This document shows, in pieces, positions 45,560-56,850 of a stretch of 64,000 nucleotides of DNA (position 1 is the first letter of the stretch; each line of letters opens with the position of its first letter). The stretch is from Lunularia cruciata. Lineage: Eukaryota; Streptophyta; Marchantiopsida; Lunulariales; Lunulariaceae. Location: assembly GCA_948567375.1 (NCBI GenBank), contig OX419759.1, positions 9,268,744 through 9,332,743 of the forward strand. The letters run 5' to 3'. A program made the position numbers and the translations under genes. The notes under the pieces were generated by a model, which was given only the letters and a program-made list of their open reading frames with translations, made no database searches and was not told where the DNA came from.

Positions 45560-48503
45560 ACCTGGTCAAGCCTTGTCAAAATAACTTATCTTGAAACGAG
45601 GTGATGTAATATGTTCAAGTGGACATTTCCTTGGGACAGTCGAACCAAAACTGCAGTCAGGTCGAGAGTTTCAGGTTCGTGGCCTCAAGTAAGACTGAAA
45701 TCGCAAGGTTGAAGAAGGGCACCAAGTGCCTGTTGAACGAGCGGGTGAACCATATGCTTTCTAGGACAGGTCCTTCGCCCTGAACTGATTCAACTACTGT
45801 CGAAGTTCAAACCATGCAAATCTTTCTTGCTATCAATATATCTCTCGGGGTAAAATTCCAGCGAATTAGACCAAACGTGTTGAATCCATCCCTATCGCGT
45901 ATGCATTGACGAATAACCTGGTTCTGGCAGGAATGCGGTAACCTTCAATTTCTCAATCCACCAGAGACTCGGTAGACACGGATACAGCTACTATAAGTTG
46001 GTCGGAGGGTTCCACAGCACTCATCTAATAAGCTGATGATGCATAGTACGACTATTATACTACTGAACCTTGCAACCTTGAGATCTAGCTTGCAGAATAG
46101 GGAAGGATCCTTAGTTCCCATTCTATGTAGTGGAGGTAGTATCCCACCGTATACCACACCCTGGAGAATGACCTGATTGGAAATCGATATCTTCTGCCTC
46201 CCAGCAATAAATTGACAGTTGAGTCTTAGGGTAGCACCACAACTACCTCTCTCAGTTGTGCTTATTACGAGCAATATGATTTCTGTAGACATTGTAGTAG
46301 GTTCGTTCATAGCATTCAATAAAATAAAATTAGAATCGTTCACAAGATCCATAAACTTTCTGATCAGATCGGCAAAAGAAAGTTTGGAGTTAGCAAAATT
46401 TGAGTTCCGTAGAAGTAAACCTCCATAATAGACACACTTCAGGTTACCTCATAACGATGTCTAGAACTTTGTGTTCCTGCAACAACTGCAGAGATCACCG
46501 GTGAGTACTCTGTTATGTTTGGCTTGTCAAGAGCAAAAGCAAATGTAACTGATGGCTGTTGCTTGTCACTTGTCTAGAAGTTCAAGTGGATGATAGTGAT
46601 GGACAGTGATGGACCTGTTTATAATGTATATATATGTGCAATGAGAAATAAAGCTTTAAGAAGGCTGGTGTGAGCCTGTTTCAGTCGTGGAGGTAGCTTC
46701 CAGGACAGGGAGTGAACCACGTTATTTCCTGTTAGTCTTCTGATTTCTGTTTAATGTGGTTGTGATGTGCTATTGTGAGAGGTCCTAGGGACTGAGTTTT
46801 TCTAACATACTCTACCTGTATCATGGCTCTCATTTGACCATCAGTAAGGTTCTTCCCAACGATGTCGCTGGCTTGGGTTAGCATTACGTCCAAGAGATTA
46901 TCCACCTTCGATATAGTGCGGCCTCCTTCCAGGCCTTGTGTGTTTGGAGATGGTCGTCTAAGATGCTCTGGAAAACATCTTTTTTCTTTGTCCTGTTGCG
47001 TTGATCTTGTTTCTCAATCCTTGCACATCACATCGTTACTCAAGGACGGTTTAAAGTCTCGTAAGTTGGTCTTGCCAAGTGTCCAGAAAGTGTCGTTGAT
47101 AACGTCGTGCATATCTGCTTCCTTGGTAGCAGCTCTTGCCTTGTCGTTCAGTACAACCTCGTTCGTGAGAATAGTATTGAGCATATTCATGGCCATGGTT
47201 AGCAGCCTCAAGATCAAGTTCACGGTCTTTCTGGACGCACTGCTGCACTCATTTTATACTCATCTTCTCTTATACTTTCACAGTCTTTCTGGACGCACCG
47301 CTTTTATTGCCGTTACTACTTCCTTCTCCCGCGATTTCTGCGTATACGCACCATGGCTGAAAAACAAAAAGACCTCTTTAGTCTTTTGTTAATTTCCAAG
47401 TTGAATCTCGATGGCACAAGAGATTATTGCAATGAAATTGGTCGCACAATGATGGCCATTTCAATATCAATTGCATCCATTTAATCTTTGTGGTCAAATC
47501 GAAGAAAACTACGATGAGATCAGCTTACGGTTCTTCTATTTTTTAACCAATTGGGACCGTAGGGAAGAGCATACCAATCTGACAGCAATCGAACTCCGCG
47601 TAAAATATCGCAATTTCTGCAAGTGGTCCTCCCCGCTTACAAAATTACAAGAAAATTGCATGTCAACTAGATGCAACTCTTAGCTAGCCATGTGCGGACT
47701 ACAAACTCAAGTTCGCAATTACACGTGGGCAATCCAGTGAGATTTACTGTTATTCTACATTGTTGTAAATCAAATTGTTGTACAGGATCACGCTGTAATT
47801 GCGATACGGAATCAAAACTCGTGGACACCCAATTAAATTATTTCAGCGTGAGAGAGATCGAAGCAAACCTGACAAGCAACAAAGAGACATAGCACAGAAG
47901 CAGAGGTACCGTCTCATTCTATTACGCGCAACGATCCAATAACTTGCCATTTCCTACGGAAAGAGAAAATTCATCTACGCTTAAAAGCAGCAAAAGAGAC
48001 CCATATTTTCTTCAGTCGTCCTAAAATTGCACATACACGAGAGAATTCCGTCGCTTGTATTGCAAATAGAATTCGAAAGCTCAGGCTCTGCAGCAATGAA
48101 ATGTGCTAACTGTTGCTGTTTCAACATAAGTTATGATGACTACGTTTACGGAGATTTAGGTTTTATTCAGTAGAACTGTGATGTAACTTGGATCATGAGA
48201 CCACATGTGATCACTTGAACTGCGGCACTCGAAGGTCGTGAAGCCCAAACCTGGTCATGGGTTCTGGGGAAAGTCCCTGCAAGTTTTGGGAGGTCGCTAC
48301 AACCGCACATACCGTATGGGAACCCATATGTTTTGCCAATATGCCCAAAGTCTAAATGAGTTAAGAAGATGCAAGTTCCCATCTGGTGTAGGTCCTGGAG
48401 GCAGACGTTTCCTATAAGTCATATTCTTACTTCGCAGGAGCAGCTCAGCTCCAAGTATGAGCAGACCTGTGACGGCAAGCCGCAACAATGAAAGTTGTTT
48501 CAT
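45560..48503 (-). pseudogene. Cytochrome P450 pseudogene, copy 2, with N-terminus
   Basis: On minus: MKQLSLLRLAVTGLLILGAE is a membrane anchor, followed by RLPPGPTPDGNLHLL, the Pro hinge. After a frameshift come GHIGKTYG and RTHDQVWASRPSSAAVQ. DREL and TILTNEVVLNDKA (about 47150) lead to LTDGQMRAMIQ, the end of exon 1 at 46816. The intron holds a solo LTR. Exon 2 begins at 46160 with GVVYGG (AGT lost by frameshift). The C-terminal heme region lies near 45750-45850, disrupted. About 750 bp of foreign-looking DNA at 47300-48160 splits exon 1, also in copy 1, so the gene was already damaged before duplication. Confidence 0.85.
46511..46807. mobile_element. Solo LTR in the P450 intron, copy 2
   Basis: 297 bp with TGTTATGTTTGGC and TTTTTCTAACA ends, flanked by TACTC at 46506-46510 and 46808-46812. 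Copy 1 has a single TACTC at the same spot (30271-30275), the empty site. It belongs to the family of the 598-bp copy at 27676-28273 and is shorter in the middle. It ends 8 bp inside the intron, close to the GT donor. It contains TATAATGTATATATA and AATAAA, possible LTR promoter and poly(A) signals. Confidence 0.92.
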
Positions 48504-48509
48504 TCATGT

Positions 48510-50340
48510 CGTCTATTTCGTTAGATGGTTTCTAGGATCAGAGCCTTGTCATCTGAGACTGTACATGATAGTCTGTGCGAGACTGACCAGCTGCTTTAGG
48601 CAGATCGGTCTGAATCCAATCTGTTGGTCAACAAATGGAGGACTTGGGATGAATACAGGCTGCAATTAAAAGACAGAATCTTTTCTCTTTTGCAGCAGAT
48701 ACACCGGAAGTGGATAACACTGCATGCAATGATGTCGATCATGTGTACTGATGGACGGAAGATATTTCGAAATTCATCTACTATTGACTACTTTATGCAA
48801 ATCTTTGTTCGAGTACCAACTTTGCGCCAGGGGTGTCCCCTAATTTTGCATCCGAGGCGAAAATGGATTGGCTCTTTGCTTTGGAGAATTTTAGCACTCT
48901 CCCGCGTGATGCATGTTTCAAACTGCCAATCGAAAATTCGGAAGTCTCTTGGTTGTCAATCTGCTAACAATCATCAAACATTGGCTTCACAGGATTGATG
49001 AATTTTGTTCTGCATTTTCGCTTTGAATTGGAACAGATGTCTGCTTAGTAATAGAGGACAATTTGATAAAGGGTTTACTGACAGGAATCTTCCTCTTTGA
49101 GCTATGTTCCGTTCTCGTGAACAGACCAGACATTAGCGATTTTGCATGTCTAGCTAGGGAGTACACTTGAGGCTCAAGTAACGTATCCCGCGCGTTGAAT
49201 CGCACGGAGTTCAATAGAGGAAACCAGCAGACACATTCTACTTTGCTTTGATCGAAACTAGTTCGGTAACCATGCCATGCACGTACTGGTGACCGCACCA
49301 ATTCAAATTAAGACACCATGAGAACTTACCTGAGACTCTTGAAATTTTCCACAATTACTTGCTACACTCATCTCCCATTTATCATTCATTGATTCAACCC
49401 ATTCGTAGGTGTTTCCTATGTCTACTTGCCAGGCACGTCTCCAGACCTCCTGTTCTGTCTGAGTGTAGCAACTCTTTGCTGTAAAGAAGAACACTAACCT
49501 GAGTCCTCTTGTACTCTTCTGTCGTTATGAGTTTCTCGAGAAATCACAGGTAAGATTTGTACGATAGCTTCAAGATACCGTTCATACTATCGTATTTGGT
49601 ATCCACACGTATCTAGGGAAGAGCAAGGAGTAGGGTGGACATGCGGAGACACCTTACAAGCGAATCAATAATGACCAGTCCCGGATGCGTTAGCAAGCAT
49701 TATACTAGATTTAATATACTATAATTAAGCTATTTGTTTCTTGTTCACTCTAAGTTTTTGAGTTAGTTCCTTATTTGGTACGTGCATAATATTTATTAGA
49801 TGAGAAATATGATATAATATATTTAATGAAACACAAAGAAATACCAGGCACAAATAAGTGCAGAAAAAAGATAGACGGCGCGAGGCTCAACTGTCCCAAA
49901 AGTCAAAGAGAAAGGAAAATAGAAAAAAATTCATGCATAACAAAAGCGTACGTTAAACTTTGCATTAGTTCCATTGACATGAAATGCATAGCAAGAGCAA
50001 CGACATATTGTCCATAGTTTTAGATGACTGAATAACATATTGTACCATGTGTCATTAGAGTAAAGGGTATTTGTTTGTTCCTTGGGGATTTCCCTCGTCA
50101 ATTACTATATAATATATAGCACTAGACGGATCACAGGTACGGTGCAATCTTAGCCTTCATCAATCTTACTGATCTTTAAAAGATGGATATCGTTCTACTA
50201 TAGTAGATATGTACCTATTACCCTTACCACTTCGATTGTTAAGGGCTACATCATTCCCGCATACATCATTACACGAAATTGGCTGCGGTTCTGGTCATGG
50301 TGAACAGTGTTGAGTGACTTCATTCGGTATTACATACAAA
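48510..50340. other. Single-copy DNA right of the duplicated block; no gene assigned
   Basis: The first part is the upstream region of the P450 pseudogene. At 48680-48696 TCTTTTCTCTTTTGCAG is an excellent splice acceptor on plus, and one frame after it stays open over about 48800-48960 (NFAPGVSPNFASEAKMDWLF), but earlier stops and lack of a known domain prevent a call. Two open minus-strand frames at 49494-48987 have no recognised family. From 49690 the DNA turns AT-rich. Confidence 0.4.
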
Positions 50341-50439
50341 GAAAGCTCATGGAGATCAAGTAATCATCATTGGTGAAACAAGTTTGTACTATACTTGTTG
50401 GTCCGCCAGTTTGTATTGTACTTTATGGTCCACCTCTTG

Positions 50440-50519
50440 TTAGTCCAAAGGACTGAGGTATAAGTAATCACGATCCACCAACAAGTGGACATTACTTATA
50501 CCTCAGTCCTTTGGACTAA
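50440..50519. repeat. Perfect 29-bp inverted repeat with 22-base loop
   Basis: The arms 50440-50468 (TTAGTCCAAAGGACTGAGG..) and 50491-50519 are exact reverse complements. A third, direct copy of the inner part (GGTATAAGTAATCA) follows at 50520-50533. The flanks carry repeated CTTGTTGGTCCACC-type units at 50395-50430 and 50590-50620. Confidence 0.92.
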
Positions 50520-50533
50520 GGTATAAGTAATCA

Positions 50534-51500
50534 AGATTGGGGTTTGGAGAAACAAGTTTGTATTATACTTATTGGTCCATTAGTTTGATTAGGACTTGTT
50601 GGTCCACCACTTGCTACTCCAAAGAACTCGAGATATAAAGCTATGGGCTCGCGAGACTATGAAGGCCCAGAAGAGCTAACAGGTTGGTTTGTTGGTATGA
50701 GGTTAACCAATTTAATTAGTTTTTGATAGTTATGTGGTAACTCTATTTGCCTTTCAATATGGTGCATAATAGGGTTTGAATCCCAATTCTATGGTTCTTA
50801 GATTGTGCCCTAGTCAACTAATTCACCTCACTTGTTGTCCTCGTGATTGGTAGATTGATACACATATTCATGTAGCTTTGGGAGAATGTTTAATTTCATT
50901 CTTGGTCATCCTGGTAGTGTAAGAGTAGATAGATATTCCTATTACGTCAAATGCAAAATGGTGACAAAATCATTAAGTACAATTTTCATTTGTGAGGTGG
51001 AGGGTTATCATTTGATTTCTTGTGATTAGATCTCTATTTTCTGTTTGTGCACCATGTTTGTGTGAGGTGCCATGATATTTAGAGCATTGGGGCTCTAGTG
51101 TGCTCTTGGTATTGAGATTGGAGTGATGACTAGTCTTGGCTTGGGCCATCCAAAGGCCCCAAACACTACTCTTGTATAATGGGTATTATTGAGTTGGATG
51201 ACTTCATCTAGGAGTTTGATAGTTGATGTGATCTAGAGTAGATGCAGATAGAAGGGGTTGTTCCAGCACTTGAAGGGTCCCTTGAGGGATGACTACCATG
51301 AGTTTAAGAGAGCTCACTTGGGAGAGATTTAGGTATGGAGACAATATTGATATCCAAAATACATCTCTATCACTTTAGGCTTGGTTTCGCAAGGTAGATC
51401 TATAGTACCCACAAGTTTTATCTCTAGTAGCATTGGTGTATCTAATGATGGTGTACTAGTTGGAGATTGTGCTATTGTGAATGGAAGTACCTCTACAAGA
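50534..51500. other. Probable 5' portion of the methyltransferase retroelement; not resolved
   Basis: Direct repeats of CACTTGTTGGTCCACC type and GGTTTGTTGGTATGAGGTTAACC occur at 50590-50710. A leader or LTR is possible, but no LTR partner was found to the right. No coding region is readable before about 51510. Confidence 0.3.
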
Positions 51501-51509
51501 CGTGATGAA

Positions 51510-51975
51510 ATAGTGGCGTTTAACCCCGTAGTGGAGTTCTTCTAGTGCTTGAGCCAAAACTACCAAGGAGCGTGTATTGACAAGTTGAAGAGCTTGTAGG
51601 AGTTCCAATAGAAGACTAGAGAGAGCCTAGGCAAGGCATGTACTCATATGAGACATCTTGTGATTGATGCTTTAGCCTCCACCAGGAGTTATGGAGTGGT
51701 AGAGGAACTCCAAGTCATGGAGGATGAGGTGGTAGAGGACCTATACCTAGTAGGAGTCGGGTACTTGTCCTTGCTTTTTTTACAACCATGGCTTCTTGGA
51801 TTGCAGTTGAGCATAGATTTGTAGCATGGCTATAGCTCAAAGGAGATTAGATTTAGAAATTGAAGCTTCTACCTCTTATGTTGGTGGTAAAGATGTCCTA
51901 GACTTTATGTGCAAAGCAACATAGTTAGATGCGTATACCATAATGACTAGGAGTGCAATATATTCTCCAAAACCT
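51510..51975 (+). pseudogene. Retrotransposon gag-like remnant
   Basis: One frame, with several stops, reads FF(stop)CLSQNYQGACIDKLKSL, then KTRESLGKACTHMRHLVIDA, YGVVEELQ and, after a shift, KRLDLEIEAS. Spacing and residues resemble plant Ty3/gypsy gag (helices with E-F-Q-x-K and G-V-x-E-x-Q). It lies upstream of, and on the same strand as, the methyltransferase-like domain. Confidence 0.5.
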
Positions 51976-52649
51976 AGTGGAGCATCAATTGAGTTGGACC
52001 AACAAAGAGGAGAGGTTGGTAGACAGGTCAAACTTACCCAATCTTTCACTCTCTAAGGCACTATAGACAATATCCTTGGCTCCTAAACATCCTAATGCAA
52101 GTGTGGTAGGTGGTGATGGAGTGCATGATGGACTAAATACTAGTCAATCCCCTACTATTATACAGATTGAGTCTAGTACAATGTTGAAGGTGGCTCAATT
52201 GATTATGTACTCCCCTTTGTTCTCAACCAATGACATGTTTACATTGAGAGTTGACCTAGCTCCATTATTCCGTTGGTTGTCACACTTTGTGAGAGTAGGG
52301 ATGATGTGGTTCCTACTTCTATAGTAGAGGTGGTTGATGGCAAATACAACTTGGTTGAGGAGTATGGGATCCATTCAACTACCAATGTATAGTGGCAAGC
52401 AACAATTGCTAGGTTGGAAGTGTTACCAACTAGACCTAAATTTGAGTGAGCTTGATTCAGACTTAGAGTTGTCCTATTGGACAACTAGTGGTGGAACTTT
52501 CAAGGAAGTTCTATACACGATAGAGGGTCTTATTAAACTCTAGTGAAAAGACTCTTATGTTGTGGAAGGCTATAGTTATCAGTCTTGGGCTACGGACAAC
52601 CAATGTGGAGAGGTGTCCATTTTAGATTAGACATCTCTAGAAGGTGGTT

Positions 52650-52860
52650 CAATGTCGTATATCACATGTGGGGAGCTCATTTTTTATATTTAGCATGGTC
52701 ATCCAACTTATGGCTCTATTGTGAGGGCTCAAGCCATTGCAAAAATAGTAGAGTCATATGATGTGCTAGTTGGTGGAGTAGTGTTATTTCCCATGGGTTT
52801 TAATATTGACTATTGGGAGGAGATAGTTTCCTATAGATGAGGTTGGAAATCATGTGAGGG
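52650..52860 (+). pseudogene. Conserved-looking domain upstream of the methyltransferase, function unknown
   Basis: One frame with two stops reads MSYITCGELIFYI, HGHPTYGSIVRAQAIAKIVE, then VGGVVLFPMGFNIDYWEE and GWKS. It has a clear alternating pattern and few lesions, so it was once coding. I do not recognise it as a standard gag-pol domain. It is in the element between gag and methyltransferase remnants. Confidence 0.5.
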
Positions 52861-53228
52861 ATGTGTTTGTTGCCTAGTAGTGCACTTTAGTAGTGGTAGT
52901 CTTGGCACTACAGTCAAGGACCATGGCAATAGTTTCAACTTTCATTGGTTTAGTTACTTGGCCTAGTGATTTATTGGAGGGGAACGCCCATGCGGATTAG
53001 GAGATCACTTGCATTTGGAGTTCAAGTGGGGTTGTTCTATCCACCTTTGATATTCTATTGTAGAATTTTGAGGAGACATTATCATAGCATGTGGATCAAT
53101 TGGTGCAACAAACTTGGAGTGGAGCTTTGGTACCACCAAGAGACCCATGAGAGCATGAGCTTCCAAATTATATCACCTTGTCACCTTTGAATACCACACT
53201 TATTGCTTATCAATGTCTAGTAGAGGGA

Positions 53229-53771
53229 GTATGCCTATTAGAGTTGTTTGGTGGAATCAACATTGGACTAGTTATGGTACCTTAGGAAAATGTATGGGTT
53301 TTGAGGTATTTGTAGGTGGAGAGAGATGATATTGCTAGGCAAGTTTCCCTATATCATATGGCACACTTAGCCTATCAATATCTTGAACTATTACTGATAT
53401 CAATAGTCAAAGGTTACCAAAAGACCGTACAAGCGAACATTTCCTTGTTGGGGGCACAAGATTTAGAGAGACATGGTCCCATTCATTTGGTGATTTTTGG
53501 ATAGCCATATCAAGAATATACCCAAGATAGCGAAGGTCAAGGTCTACAAGATCCCCATTTTGGTTTATTTTGGGAGATGTTACATATAATACAATATCTC
53601 CAAGTTTATGAGGTTGTTTCTCCAACCTACATTTGGGACAATGTCCTTTTGATGGGTTATTCTCACACACAAGTGGTGGTAGTACACATGAGGTCAATTA
53701 TTGGATGGGACCTAACATGTTGTTGGATGCAACCAGAGTTTGATCATAGGCTCATTGTCTTTGTCTTATAA
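53229..53771 (+). pseudogene. C5 cytosine DNA-methyltransferase-like domain in a retroelement
   Basis: A single frame with three stops shows the C5-methyltransferase motif order. Motif I, LLELFGGINIGL (S-adenosylmethionine site). Motif II, VERDDIAR. A hydrophobic strand ISLLGAQDLE. Motif IV region, VIFG-stop-PYQEYT, where the family has G-P/W-P-C-Q: the catalytic Cys codon is Tyr here and the residue before the Pro is TAG. GQGLQDPHFGLFWEML matches the G..DpR..L..E block that follows. TYIWDNV stands for motif VI (ENV). It is inactive in this copy. Homology probably continues in broken frames to about 54070 (RSRKILSIWNLANLL). Confidence 0.78.
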
Positions 53772-55399
53772 CAAACCTTGCTGCATGTGCTCTACAAAGA
53801 TATCAAGTTTGGTATTGCAAGAAGTAGAAAAATACTATCCATATGGAATTTAGCTAATCTTCTAAAGTATTCATGATTAGCTAGAGTTAGTTCTAGCTAA
53901 GATAAAAGTGACTTTATTCTAGAGCAAGGAAAAGAGTGAACAACACTATTTTGTCTTCTAGTGTATGGACCCACAAGCCTCATTTGCACAGATTTTTCTA
54001 TTGTCCAAAGATAGCCTATGTGAAGGAATCCTTGATTTTTTTGGTAGTCGAGGATAAGGTCACCTACTCATGCAATAATTCCCATGTGCTTGGATATTGT
54101 TTTAGATTTTTAGACTTTATTTGACTTTTAGCCTACTAACTTGAGTTACTCTAGTAATAAGTAAATTTAGTGTGTAATTTTTTCACATGTATCTAAGTTA
54201 GGGGTGAGGGAGGTACTCATTATCCTTTCATTTGTAACTATCTCTCTCTCATTGAGTTCTCTAGGGATCAATATCTTGAGTCTTGGAGGTGCCTTGGAGT
54301 TCTAGCCTTGGAGGAGTGAGATAGAGTTAGGGTTCCTTGTCCTCTTAGTCCTTGGTGCGTTACATGAATAGCCATCACAGGTTCATCTTGAGTGAGAGAT
54401 AGGCTGGCTCATAGAGTTTGATGCACAAACCTCTTACCTAGATATGTTTTACAATGTGTCTATGATGGGATTCAATGGCTAGCCCACCTTATTGTCAATA
54501 ATATTTTGGATGCTAGTCTCAAATAGTGGTGGTGGTTGATAGGTCACCTAAGGTAGTGGTGAACCTTGTTGGGCAGCCTAGAGCCACTTTACCCACGGTC
54601 ATGAGTTTCCCAAGTTCACATGCGTTTTTAGAAGGAGGTCGTGTACTTGTTTGGGGCTCATAGTTAAAGAGCCCAATGCCAAGAGAGATAGAGAGAGAGA
54701 GTAATGGGTTTTTGTACTGATATTTTTGTTGTTTCAAAAGTGTCAAAGACATAAAAGCAAGCATAAGATGTTAGGTCAAGCTATGGACCTGAAACATTTT
54801 GACTTGGATTGGTGGAGCAACATAGGATGCACCTGATAGACATTACTACTTCAAAACTTGTGAGCTTTGTGCATATTGAGATGATTCATGCACATGCTAA
54901 AGGCAATGGACCAAGTGGGCATGACATTCTTGGGACACAACCATTGCTTATTATTGAATGTGGTCTACTTGAGGTTCATCCATGTGAGCATGGTCTACTT
55001 GGGTTACACCCTTGTTCTACTTGGGATGCAACTAGAGAACATGTGGAGCTTGCAACTACAACAAATGGGATTTTGAGGTTGGGGACTTTGGAAGTTAGGA
55101 GCATGATACTACTACTCCCACAGGGCTAGTTTAACATCCAATCAATGCATTTGCCACTCCTACATTAGTTACAGAGGATACTTGCGAGCCAAACATTAAA
55201 CCACAAAATCTTACGAGAGGAGAAAGATAAAGAGTCTGGAGGTTCTTGAGGAGCTACACAACTTTTTTTGCCTTTAATATGAAGGATTTAGGTGTTATAA
55301 AAGGACTTGGTATTTGGATTGATTTGACTAGTGATACATTCATTTTTTAACCTCCCAATAGATATAGTTATATGGTGAGAATATTGATTCAAAGGGGGA
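53772..55399. other. Decayed remainder of the methyltransferase element and unassigned DNA
   Basis: To about 54070 short frames fit the C-terminal side of the methyltransferase domain. From 54070 to 55250 no domain is recognised. GTCTACTTGGG..CACCC is repeated around 54960-55020. At 55260-55390 FNMKDLGVIKGLGIWIDL resembles the copia RT segment around MKDLG, a weak match. Confidence 0.35.
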
Positions 55400-55600
55400 G
55401 AAAAGATCTTTTTGAGGCTAGTGGTGGAGATTTCACCTAAAGAGTATGCTTCTACTATAGTGATGCCAACCAAGAAGGATATGCATGGCTACAAAAATAG
55501 GCAGATGTGTAGAGATTACCAGCCTATCCACCAATAGAGTAGGGCTGATTGATATGTTGTGCCTATACCAAAGGATATCTTTGATGTGATATTTGGTTAT
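55400..55600 (+). pseudogene. Ty3/gypsy reverse transcriptase start, cut off
   Basis: One frame with two stops reads VVEISPKEYASTIVMPTKKD, then RQMCRDYQPI and YVVPIPKDIFDV. This is the N-terminal RT segment (SP..V.P.KKD..R.C.DYR..N..) of a gypsy element. It ends abruptly at about 55600, where the third copy of the duplicated segment begins. It may be the pol of the methyltransferase-bearing element, on the same strand and downstream. Confidence 0.7.
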
Positions 55601-56850
55601 CAATAAATTAATGGTAACTTAAGAAAAGACATGAAAAGAGACAATAAGTAACACTTCCACTTTAATTGACATTGAGTTGTAAAAGTGCTCTTTGAATTCC
55701 CTGAAAGAAATCATATATTTTTGAGTGCAAACTTAAGAAATTTAGTTTCTTTAGTGACCAAAAATATACAAGTCAACCATTCTACATGGCCAAAAAGCCA
55801 CTTCCAGTTATAAAATTCTTTAAATGTTTTCTACAAACATGACTTGTGATGCAAAAAGAGAAAACCTTGAATATTAGTTAAGCTAACAAAACTGTTTCCG
55901 CTCTATCTCTTTATTATTTAGATCAGTTGCACTAATTTCGTGTCTCCTATCCTCTAGCACTTAAACCTAATTTCTGCTACTCATCTCTTTTTATAAGGAT
56001 ATTTAATTATCAATTTTAAGTTTATGCAGTAACTTTCTAAAACCAAATTTTTATTCAATTCCAAGAATTTATACTATATAATTTCATCAACAAGCTGAGC
56101 GAACCAGTACAAAATGTTCAGAAAGGCTTTAACACGAACTGACCAAAAAGCATTATTTGATAAAGAAAAGTTCACTGTTCTACATATCCATATAAAGTAC
56201 ACCATTTGGCTTTCAGCGGGACCTTGCTTCTAAGATGTCTAATTTAATACCGATGAAGTTGAAAGTATCAAATCAGAAGAGAATATTATATTTTGGTCGC
56301 AAACCTGAAACTTTAAGGCTCACCCGCTCTGTTTAATAATCACAATTCTAGGTAAAGTCTTGTATCTTCCTGGATACGTACGTTCGATATTATCTCTTTA
56401 AGTTTCAACTTTCATCCCATTCACGGTCTTAAGCTTCGCTTCGTTGGAAGCTAAGGACTTCATACTTGGGGATGTGAGATGACTGAATAGAAAAGATAAA
56501 TGCCACTTATTTGCAATGGTGGGCAGATTATTAAAACCTGACCACAAAGGCGGCGTTCTATTCAGGTTAGACGTACATGTCAAAGCATTGCGAGTAGAAG
56601 CTCTACTACTTTAAATTAAATCTGCAGTTCTTGACATACAAACTCCATTTTGCCTAAAAACATTTGCATCTTGTAATAATTGGATCGATCCACCACTTAA
56701 GCAGGCGGTTGAAGTAAATCCACTGGACAGCTGATCAAGTTGATAAATTAGAAACAAACATTTTGAAACACAAGTATACATGGACAAAAGTAAACGAGTC
56801 AAATCTTACTAACTTTTAAAACATGATGGTCGCATTCCTATAGTCTCTAT
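55601..56850. repeat. Left flank of duplicated segment, copy 3
   Basis: Collinear with about 5930-7205 of copy 1, without the LINE fragment (a single GGTAAAGTCTTG at about 56352), and with 32530-33085 of copy 2. Keeps the 175 bp missing from copy 1. Two short minus-strand frames are shared with copy 2 (56583-56398 and 56802-56611), with no recognised domain. Confidence 0.75.
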
